From the NCBI GenBank assembly GCA_035691285.1, contig DASSJI010000122.1:1-5899 (forward strand): a stretch of DNA of 5,899 bases. The letters run 5' to 3'. The DNA is from DATFEN01 sp035691285. GTDB taxonomy: Bacteria > Acidobacteriota > Vicinamibacteria > Fen-336. Numbering within the stretch: position 1 is the stretch's first letter; each line of letters begins with the position of its first letter. Below are positions 1-5,125 of this stretch, piece by piece. Position numbers and translations under genes: made by a program. A model generated the notes under the pieces. It saw only the letters and a program-made list of their open reading frames with translations, searched no databases and was not told where the DNA came from.

Positions 1-462
1 GACGGATGCACGTCCGACGCCACTGCAGAGCGCCGGCTCGGCGGCGACCTCCATCGGAAAGACGGCCTCGGCCGGCTTGCCGACCGCCCGGTAGAACTGC
101 CGCCGAGCCTCGTCGGGCACGCCGAACATCCCTCCCCAGAACGAGAACATGCGGCCTCCAACGAAGACCTGCGGCTGAAGCGGGCCAAGATCGTCCGCCT
201 CGAAAGCGGGGGTGAGGAAGCCGGGCAGCCGGCTGCCGTCGGCCAACGCGGCCGTGGCGCGGACCAGGAGCATGCCCTCGGACGGATCGGCCGGGAGCGC
301 CCCGATCCGAGGCCGGAAGGTTTCCTCGTCCGTCTCCTCGTACCACGGCTCGTCGTAGTCGGCGGTGTGGCAGCCGATCCAAACGGGGTGTCGCTCGAAA
401 TCGGCGGGCGTCAGGTCGCCGAACTGCTTCAGCTCGGGCCGGGGCGTCGGCTCTTTGCTCAT
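1..462 (-). CDS. Unrecognised hypothetical protein, C-terminus cut by the window edge
   Basis: An open frame of 154 codons runs from an ATG at 462-460 to the left edge without a stop, so the C-terminus is missing. The product is acidic and rich in aromatic residues near its N-terminus, with a WYEETDEETFRP segment at about residues 41-52. Further on is a Gly/Phe/Trp/Met patch, GGRMFSFWGGMFG (about residues 102-114). I see no signal peptide, membrane segment or catalytic motif, so it is probably soluble and cytoplasmic. The even, protein-like composition and the start placement make it a real gene. Its ATG overlaps by four bases (ATGA) the TGA that ends the decayed P450 frame, so it looks like the next cistron of the same message. 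I have a vague impression of similar bacterial hypothetical proteins but no function to offer. Confidence 0.75.
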   Translation of the reverse strand, partial: MSKEPTPRPELKQFGDLTPADFERHPVWIGCHTADYDEPWYEETDEETFRPRIGALPADPSEGMLLVRATAALADGSRLPGFLTPAFEADDLGPLQPQVFVGGRMFSFWGGMFGVPDEARRQFYRAVGKPAEAVFPMEVAAEPALCSGVGRASV

Positions 463-700
463 CTCGGGCGCTCGCTCCCGATCTCCACGGGCTGCTCCTC
501 CAGCGAGCGCAGCGGGATCACCTCTCGCCACCGCAGCGATTCGGCGGCCGCGCCAGACGCATCTCCGCGAGGCGGCAAACCGGGGCCTCCGCACGCAAGC
601 GGGCATAGAAGGGGTACGGATTGGCCTCGAAGCTCGAGCGGGCGAAGCCGCGCGCGCGACCCCGGACAGAGGGTGCCGGTGCGACGCTTGGCCGCATCAT
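459..700 (-). pseudogene. Cytochrome P450 remnant with the middle of the gene deleted
   Basis: The ATG at 700-698 opens a 60-codon frame ending in TGA at 518. It contains FEANPYPFYARLRAEAPV (about residues 24-41), the classic N-terminal segment of bacterial P450s. After about residue 47 the resemblance fades and the frame closes. Another minus-strand frame then reads ESLRWREVIPLRSLEEQPVE and ends in TGA at 461-459. This resembles the P450 C-terminus, where a WRPS-LRGL-LPV pattern is usual. A full P450 has about 400 residues; only about 80 codons of DNA remain, and the I-helix, ExxR and Cys heme loop are absent. Both old boundaries survive: the ATG overlaps the PAP2 stop (ATGA) behind a good ribosome-binding site (GAAGGG, six bases upstream), and the final TGA overlaps the next gene's ATG. 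The product cannot be an active P450. Assembly collapse is a possible alternative to a true deletion. The N-terminal match is firm; the C-terminal match is shorter and less certain. Confidence 0.7.
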
Positions 701-1458
701 GATGAGCCCTTCAACTGGTATGCCATCCAGAAGATGAGCATGCCGAGGCCGACGAGGCCGAGGGTGCCAAGGGCGAACACCGGCGCCACGCGGCGGTCAA
801 GCACGGGGATTCGAGCGCGCGGGTAGCTCCGCAGGAACACGACATTAGCGATCAGGGCCAGCAGTATCCCAGCGACGACGTCGAGAACGTAGTGCTGCTT
901 GGAGTACAGGGTAGACACTCCGACGAGTGAGGCACAAAGGGCTGCGGTGATGCCGAGCGCGCGATGCACGCGATGGCAGCTCAGCGCCGAAACGAAGGAG
1001 TGTGCGACGTGGAGAGAAGGAAAGCAGTTGTACGGCGGGTCAGCCGAGTAGAGGAACCGCAGGCCCCAGGCCAGAAACCCGTCCCCGATCACGTCGGTCG
1101 GGCGCGGGGCGATGGTGGGGTAAGCCAGGAAGCAAAGATAGGCGGCGATCCACACCATCAGGTAGGCTGCGACGGTGCGGCGGATGAGCTCGCCCTCTCT
1201 CACGACGAACACCGGCAAGATGATCAAGAAGAGATAGAGCGCTCCATAGACGAGCGCCCAGATCGGCTGCAAGGGCATGCTTCGATCCAGGTCCAGTTCA
1301 GGCACGTGCGGCGTTCGGCCAGACGTCCATTCGGGAATGAAGATGTAGAAGGGGACCAGCGCCGCCAGGACGGCCATGGGCACACTCACACGGTACGGTC
1401 GCGCGAGCGATTCCGCGACCATGCTCATCCGAGAGCGGGTCGCCTCGGAGGTCTTCAT
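697..1458 (-). CDS. PAP2-superfamily membrane phosphatase/phosphotransferase (PAP2_3, inositolphosphotransferase-like)
   Basis: This 253-residue integral membrane protein has about six hydrophobic segments (near residues 24-42, 64-86, 94-113, 168-183, 190-210 and 224-246). PAP2 motifs are in order: PTIAPRP at 114-120, CFPSLHVAHS at 145-154 with the conserved His150, and YSKQHYVLDV at 185-194 with His189 and Asp193. These correspond to the PSGH and SRxxxxxHxxxD active-site motifs, in the PSLH/KQHYxxD style of the AUR1/inositolphosphotransferase-like branch. Family members hydrolyse or transfer lipid-linked phosphate at the membrane face; the substrate here is unknown. I chose the ATG at 1458 because it overlaps the TGA of the upstream small gene (ATGA); the SD is weak, suggesting translational coupling. 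An ATG at 1428 is the main alternative. The same frame is open to 1932, but that extension is Arg/Pro-rich and not protein-like. Its own stop overlaps the start of the P450 remnant. Confidence 0.88.
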   Translation of the reverse strand: MKTSEATRSRMSMVAESLARPYRVSVPMAVLAALVPFYIFIPEWTSGRTPHVPELDLDRSMPLQPIWALVYGALYLFLIILPVFVVREGELIRRTVAAYLMVWIAAYLCFLAYPTIAPRPTDVIGDGFLAWGLRFLYSADPPYNCFPSLHVAHSFVSALSCHRVHRALGITAALCASLVGVSTLYSKQHYVLDVVAGILLALIANVVFLRSYPRARIPVLDRRVAPVFALGTLGLVGLGMLIFWMAYQLKGSS

Positions 1459-1733
1459 CGGAGTGCGCGGCCCCGCGCCGGGCAACCGGCGTGCTTCGTC
1501 AGGTTGAACCCCCTCGCCCGACGCCGCGCGCTCTGGCGCGGTCTCTTGGCCTCGCGGAGAGGATACCCGCCCCCGTGCTCGTCGTCCTCGGGCAGAACCT
1601 GCGCCAACCTGGGTCTGCTGAGCATTCTCATCAGCTTCTCGATCCGCTCGGGCCGCATCGGAGCCCCGGCGAGGGCCCCGAACTCGAGGACGACGCACAG
1701 CAACACACGGGGCAATCGACCGGGTCGTCGCAT
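1455..1733 (-). CDS. Small hypothetical protein, 92 residues
   Basis: The ATG at 1733 follows GAGGTG at 1742-1737, a good ribosome-binding site; a GTG at 1739 is an alternative start. The N-terminal part has a short hydrophobic stretch (about residues 8-22), then APMRPERIEKLMRMLSRPRL (about 24-43) and an acidic LPEDDEHGGG segment. This compact pattern looks like a small conserved bacterial protein of unknown function, perhaps membrane-anchored or exported. From about residue 57 the sequence becomes strongly Arg-rich and less protein-like, so the natural protein may be shorter, with the frame extended by loss of a stop or a shift. Its TGA overlaps the PAP2 start as ATGA, which argues that the annotated end is real and that the two genes are co-translated. 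No function can be assigned. Confidence 0.6.
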   Translation of the reverse strand: MRRPGRLPRVLLCVVLEFGALAGAPMRPERIEKLMRMLSRPRLAQVLPEDDEHGGGYPLREAKRPRQSARRRARGFNLTKHAGCPARGRALR

Positions 1734-1736
1734 GCA

Positions 1737-1742
1737 CACCTC
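1737..1742 (-). promoter_or_regulatory. Ribosome-binding site for the 92-residue protein
   Basis: The minus strand reads GAGGTG followed by three bases and the ATG at 1733. The GAGG core is five bases from the ATG, which favours that start over the GTG at 1739, since the GTG lies within the site itself. Confidence 0.5.
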
Positions 1743-1784
1743 GGCTTCGAATCGGCACCCGACGTCGATGGCTGGCGGACGGCG

Positions 1785-2006
1785 TCAGGCGAGCGGAGGT
1801 GCTCTGGAGGGAACAAGGGAGACGGCGACTGGCGTTCGCTGCGGGATGGCCGAGGCGACCGCTCGGCAGTTGCAGGCGCCAGGCGAGACGAAGGAGATAC
1901 TGGCGGGGAGAGCGGCAATCCCGATACCGCACGGGCTGACGGCAAGCAGGAGGACAGCTACGAGCGAGAGGACGGCGACGAACCGGTGGCGAGACACCAC
2001 GGGCAC
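1785..2006 (-). CDS. Possible small secreted or membrane-anchored protein, 73 residues
   Basis: A GTG at 2006 lies six bases behind GAGGT, a convincing Shine-Dalgarno sequence. The product starts with a basic stretch (RHRF, residues 6-9), then a strongly hydrophobic segment, VAVLSLVAVLLLAV (10-23), typical of a Sec signal peptide or single membrane anchor. The remaining 50 residues are small, Ala/Ser/Pro/Val-rich and contain Cys26, Cys45 and Cys47 (the last two in a CNC motif). There is no lipobox, because Pro precedes Cys26. Codons mostly end in G or C, as in the neighbours. It sits 51 bases downstream of the M49 stop and 51 bases upstream of the next start, on the same strand. I recognise no family; chance ORFs are common in such GC-rich DNA, so the RBS and hydrophobic N-terminus are the main support. 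Other in-frame GTGs at 2000 and 1997 could also serve. Confidence 0.45.
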   Translation of the reverse strand: MPVVSRHRFVAVLSLVAVLLLAVSPCGIGIAALPASISFVSPGACNCRAVASAIPQRTPVAVSLVPSRAPPLA

Positions 2007-2012
2007 CAGGCT

Positions 2013-2028
2013 ACCTCAAACCTCAAAC
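2013..2028 (-). promoter_or_regulatory. Duplicated Shine-Dalgarno sequence before the 73-residue ORF
   Basis: The minus strand reads GGTTTGAGGTTTGAGGT, two copies of a GGTTTGA unit, each carrying a GAGGT core. The proximal core (2017-2013) is six bases from the GTG at 2006, an ideal distance. The distal core is seven bases further away. Confidence 0.45.
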
Positions 2029-2037
2029 CGCCAGAAG

Positions 2038-2051
2038 CGCGAAGCTTCGCG
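2038..2051. other. Perfect 14-base palindrome after the M49 peptidase gene
   Basis: CGCGAAGCTTCGCG is self-complementary and lies seven bases beyond the M49 stop. As RNA it could fold into a five-pair stem with an AGCT loop, with a few more imperfect pairs outside it. No U-tract follows on the minus strand, so it is not a convincing Rho-independent terminator. It might be a processing or stabilising hairpin or a protein-binding site, or simply chance in GC-rich DNA. Confidence 0.3.
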
Positions 2052-2057
2052 GGCGTT

Positions 2058-3731
2058 CTACTGTGCGACGAGCTCCTCGGCGGTGACGTAGCGCGGGGAG
2101 ATGTCCACGGGCACGTCGGCGAGGCGGTCGATGACACGCTGGACCTCGGGGCGCACGACCACCATCTGCTCCAGAGTTGCTCTTGCCTTCTCGTAGTTCC
2201 CCGTGGCCTGGATCGTCATGATCTCGCGCGTCAGGCTCTCGACGCCCTGGCGGACCTTCGCGTAGTCCACCGAGAACGTCCCGTCGGCGTTGGCGCGGAA
2301 GCCACCGTGGTCGAGCAGGTGGTTGAGCTGCAGCGCCATGCCCTTGCCATGGGCCTCGCTCGTGCCGAAGCGCAGCGTCCGGAAGGTCGAAGCCAGGAAG
2401 GTCGTGTACATCGCCTTCTCCTGGCGCCTGTCCAGCACTCCCTTGTCCATGAGCTGCTGCAACGCCCACAGGCCGGAGATGTCCGCCTTGGCCTCCTCGA
2501 GCGGCCCGTTCGTCTCCTTGAGCATCTGCCGGACGGTGGTGGGCTTGCCGCCGACGACGATCGTCTGCGGGCCCAGGCCGTGCATGAGCTCGTGCATCAG
2601 GATGTGGGTGAAGAAGGCGTCGAAGTCCACGAAGCCCTGGTCCTCGGCGGGCAGCGCGACCTTCGAGATCGGCAAGAGCGCCTTCTCGAACTTCGCCTCC
2701 TGGTGGTTCTTCAGCATCACCCGCTTGCTGCCCTTGGCGGCGACGACGCGCTCGTCGTTGGGCAGGTTGTAGGCGGCCGTCTGGACGCCGCGGTTGCCGT
2801 CGCCCGCGGCGATCACCACATCCACCACGCGGATGGGCGCGAGCGCGCCCAGCCTGGGGTTTCGCCACCTGGGGTCGATGGGCAGCCGGTCCTCGAGGTA
2901 CTGTAGCTCGGCTCCGAACTTCGCGAGCTTCGCCGTGAACTCGGCGTCGCGCACGGCGATGAAGGCCTCGAAGGCCGCCTTGAAGTTGAACCACTCGTCC
3001 TCGTACACCTCGTAAGGCCCGATGGTCGGCTCGACGGACGCGTCGAGCTCCATCCACGCCACGTCGCTCTCGTAGTAGTCGTTCGTCAGGAAGGCCTTGC
3101 CCCGGGCATCGAGGAAGCGCCGCAGCGTGGACTGGCTCGTCGCCGCGGCCGCCTCGAAGAGCAACCGGGAGGCCCGGCCCAGGTCCTCCTGGTACTCGAC
3201 GGAGTAGGGCACGGCGCGTAGCCGCCCGTCGGGATCGCGGCGGATCGTCGTGAAGAAGCCCTTGGCGGCCTCCTGCGCGGCCCCTGTGAGGCTCTCCATC
3301 CAGGCCTCCACCTCCTCGCGGGTGGCATCGGCCGGATAGAAGTTGGCCGACGCGGGCTTCGTGCCGGCGCCCGGCAGGAAGGGGGCGTTGTGGTCGATCC
3401 GCGACCACGGGCCCTTGTTGATGATGAAGTAGCGGAGGCGAGCTCGGCCTAGCGGCGTCGGGTCGTCGAGCAGGCCGCGCAGCCACGTCTCGTTCTGCGC
3501 CGACACCTGGCGCAGGAACAGCGCGTCGAGGATCTTCGCGGCCTGCACCAGCTTCGCGAGGGTGTTCCGCTCGCTCTCCGGGAGGGCGCTCAAGTCCACG
3601 CGAATGTCGACCGGCGCGAAGCGGTCCGCCATCTTCTCGAGGGCGGCGGCGTCGGGCAGAACCTCGGCCGGCGCTGGCAACGCCAGGGAGCCGGCGAGCA
3701 CGAGACACGCAACGAGGCGCAGCTGACACAT
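2058..3731 (-). CDS. Exported peptidase family M49 (dipeptidyl-peptidase III-like) zinc peptidase
   Basis: This 557-residue protein carries the M49 signature. The zinc-binding helix is HELMH at residues 380-384 (His380, Glu381, His384), followed by EEAKAD at 412-417, which supplies the second-motif Glu of the EExxAD/E type. Other family-like segments are NFYPADATREEVEAW (130-144) and GPYEVYEDEWFNF (238-250). M49 enzymes remove dipeptides from peptide N-termini or are close relatives of unknown specificity. Classical members have HExxGH, with three residues between Glu and the second His; this one has the shorter HExxH. Residues 1-22 form a Sec signal peptide (hydrophobic LVACLVLAGSLAL, probable cleavage after APA), with no lipobox, so it probably acts in the periplasm or outside the cell, unlike cytosolic eukaryotic DPP III. 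The ATG at 3731 is preceded by AGGA seven bases upstream. It follows the M24 peptidase by 44 bases on the same strand, probably in one operon. Confidence 0.88.
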   Translation of the reverse strand: MCQLRLVACLVLAGSLALPAPAEVLPDAAALEKMADRFAPVDIRVDLSALPESERNTLAKLVQAAKILDALFLRQVSAQNETWLRGLLDDPTPLGRARLRYFIINKGPWSRIDHNAPFLPGAGTKPASANFYPADATREEVEAWMESLTGAAQEAAKGFFTTIRRDPDGRLRAVPYSVEYQEDLGRASRLLFEAAAATSQSTLRRFLDARGKAFLTNDYYESDVAWMELDASVEPTIGPYEVYEDEWFNFKAAFEAFIAVRDAEFTAKLAKFGAELQYLEDRLPIDPRWRNPRLGALAPIRVVDVVIAAGDGNRGVQTAAYNLPNDERVVAAKGSKRVMLKNHQEAKFEKALLPISKVALPAEDQGFVDFDAFFTHILMHELMHGLGPQTIVVGGKPTTVRQMLKETNGPLEEAKADISGLWALQQLMDKGVLDRRQEKAMYTTFLASTFRTLRFGTSEAHGKGMALQLNHLLDHGGFRANADGTFSVDYAKVRQGVESLTREIMTIQATGNYEKARATLEQMVVVRPEVQRVIDRLADVPVDISPRYVTAEELVAQ

Positions 3732-3775
3732 AGGCCCATCCTAACCCTGGTCCCGTGGCGGTGGCGCGGGCTCGC

Positions 3776-4897
3776 TCAGATCTCGAGCACCTTCGGCACG
3801 CGCGTGAGGTTGCGCGAGCCGCTCCGTGTCACGACGGCGACGTCCTCGATCCGCACCCCGCCGAGGCCGAGATAGTAGAGGCCTGGCTCCACCGTGACCA
3901 CCTGGCCGGCACGAAGCGTCGCCGGGCGTACGGAGATGGACGGCGCCTCGTGGATCTCCAGGCCCAGGCCGTGCCCCGTGCCGTGGAAGAAGCCCTGCAT
4001 GCGCCCGCGACGGACGCCGGTGCGGTACCCCTGCCGGTCGAACAGCGCCTGGATCTCGGAGTGGATCGCCCGGCCGTCCGCGCCGTCCTTGATGCGGCTG
4101 TGCCCGAGCCGCACGCCCTGGTGTACCAGCGCGTAGACCTCGTGGAGCCGGTGGCTCGCGCGGCCACGGACCAGCGTCCGCGTCAGGTCGCCGAAGTAGC
4201 CGCTCCGCTCGGAGCGCGGGAAGATGTCCATCACGATCGGCTCGTGGGCGCGGATCGGCCCGTGGCCGGCCTCGTGGGGATCGACGGCCTGGTCGCCGGG
4301 AGCGCAGATCGTGTGTGACGGCACGCAGCCCTGGGCCATGATCCGGGTCTCGACCGCGGCGCGCAGATCCTCGGCGGTGAACCGGCGCCCGTCGCGGTGC
4401 AGGTAGCCGTCGCGGCCGATGCGGCACGCGCGGAGGGCCGCGACGCCCGCCATGAGCCCCGCCTCGGCGGCGTGCACCGCCTGCTCGATCGCCCGCACCT
4501 CGGCGGCGCTCTTCACCGCTCGCTCGGGCCAGAAGGGATCCTCGGCGGCTTCCAGGCGCAGGCCGGACGCGCGCAGCTCGTCGGCAAGACCCACGGGGAA
4601 GCGGCGCGGGACCTCGACCCTGCGCAGACCGAGGCCTCGCAGCACTGCGCGGATCACGTCGGCTGCGCTCGCGCGACGGCCCTTCCGCTCGACGCGCCTT
4701 GCGATGCTCGACCAGGAGAGCACGCGATCGACGCGCGCCTTTCGTCTGGCGCGGTCCAGCTCCAGGTCGCTCATGACCAGGTAGCGCCGGCGCCCCTTCT
4801 GGACGAACAGGAACGGGTCGGGTGCGAAGAAGCGGGTCGCGTAGAGCATGTCGGCGTCGGATTCGGACGCCGCGTACATCAAGACGTTGCGGCTCAC
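3776..4897 (-). CDS. M24 family metallopeptidase (Xaa-Pro aminopeptidase/prolidase type)
   Basis: The 373-residue product has a creatinase-like N-terminal domain (about residues 1-130) and a C-terminal pita-bread catalytic domain. All five metal ligands of the family are visible: Asp224 (IVMDIFPRS), Asp237 (YFGDLTRT), His309 (FHGTGHGLGLEIHE), Glu337 (TVEPGLYY) and Glu351 (VRIEDVAVV). His305 and His316 match the other active-site histidines of aminopeptidase P. Such enzymes use a dinuclear metal centre to cleave Xaa-Pro bonds at peptide N-termini or in dipeptides; exact specificity cannot be read from sequence. There is no signal peptide, so it is probably cytoplasmic. I chose the GTG at 4897 because it overlaps the upstream TGA (GTGA) and gives a normal-length protein starting just before LMYAASESDADMLYAT. 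The frame extends to 4966 in Arg/Gly/Pro-rich sequence that is unlikely to be coding; ATG at 4879 is a shorter alternative. The M49 peptidase follows 44 bases downstream. Confidence 0.93.
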   Translation of the reverse strand: MSRNVLMYAASESDADMLYATRFFAPDPFLFVQKGRRRYLVMSDLELDRARRKARVDRVLSWSSIARRVERKGRRASAADVIRAVLRGLGLRRVEVPRRFPVGLADELRASGLRLEAAEDPFWPERAVKSAAEVRAIEQAVHAAEAGLMAGVAALRACRIGRDGYLHRDGRRFTAEDLRAAVETRIMAQGCVPSHTICAPGDQAVDPHEAGHGPIRAHEPIVMDIFPRSERSGYFGDLTRTLVRGRASHRLHEVYALVHQGVRLGHSRIKDGADGRAIHSEIQALFDRQGYRTGVRRGRMQGFFHGTGHGLGLEIHEAPSISVRPATLRAGQVVTVEPGLYYLGLGGVRIEDVAVVTRSGSRNLTRVPKVLEI

Positions 4898-5118
4898 CGG
4901 CCCGCGGCCCGGGGGGGTAGCCCGAAGACGCCCACGAGCAGGGCCAGCCCCGCGCCGACGTGCCACGGCCGGGCGGCGAACCAGTCCGCCTGGTGATGCG
5001 CCACCGCGAGGAGCGTCAGACCCAGCAGCAGGGGCAGCAGGCGGCGCTCGCGCGTGCGAAGGAACTGGAGCAACGCGACCACGGCGGCGGCCACGTAGAA
5101 CGACTGCAGGCCGATCAC
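4894..5118 (-). CDS. Small hypothetical membrane protein
   Basis: About 74 residues with three hydrophobic stretches: LQSFYVAAAVVALLQFL (about 4-20), LLPLLLGLTLLAVA (about 27-40) and VGAGLALLVGVFGL (about 54-67). They are separated by a basic RTRERR loop and a polar HHQADWFAARPW loop, giving probably three short membrane segments in the inner membrane. I prefer the GTG at 5118, which lies eight bases after the oxidoreductase stop and has no clear SD, so translation may depend on re-initiation. A TTG at 5145 would add nine residues (MKSSPPDAR) and overlap the upstream gene by 20 bases. Its TGA overlaps the GTG start of the M24 peptidase. It could be an accessory membrane protein of the oxidoreductase, but nothing in the sequence proves this and no family is recognised. 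Confidence 0.6.
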   Translation of the reverse strand: MIGLQSFYVAAAVVALLQFLRTRERRLLPLLLGLTLLAVAHHQADWFAARPWHVGAGLALLVGVFGLPPRAAGR

Positions 5119-5125
5119 GCGCGCG

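Noticed and set aside
1459..1932. N-terminal extension of the PAP2 frame
   Set aside because: The extension is Arg/Pro/Ser-rich without hydrophobic pattern and covers two better-supported small ORFs; the ATGA overlap marks 1458 as the start.
2038..2051. Palindrome as a Rho-independent terminator
   Set aside because: The stem is short and no T-run follows on the minus strand.
964..2091. Plus-strand open frame of 375 codons
   Set aside because: It is antisense to PAP2 and the small genes, low-complexity, Arg/Gly-rich, with no domain.
1491..2906. Long plus-strand open frame of 471 codons
   Set aside because: It is antisense to the M49 gene and small ORFs. Its composition is Arg/Glu/Leu/Val/His-rich, as expected for the complement of GC-rich coding DNA, and no motif is visible.
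2023..3729. Second long minus-strand frame over the M49 gene
   Set aside because: It is Arg/Gly/Ala-rich and lacks protein-like patterning, while the overlapping frame has a signal peptide and M49 motifs.
3732..3775. Promoter between the two peptidase genes
   Set aside because: Only 44 bases, GC-rich, with no convincing -35/-10 pair; co-transcription is simpler.
4898..4966. N-terminal extension of the M24 peptidase
   Set aside because: It is Arg/Gly/Pro-rich and overlaps the small membrane protein; the GTG at 4897 overlaps that gene's stop.
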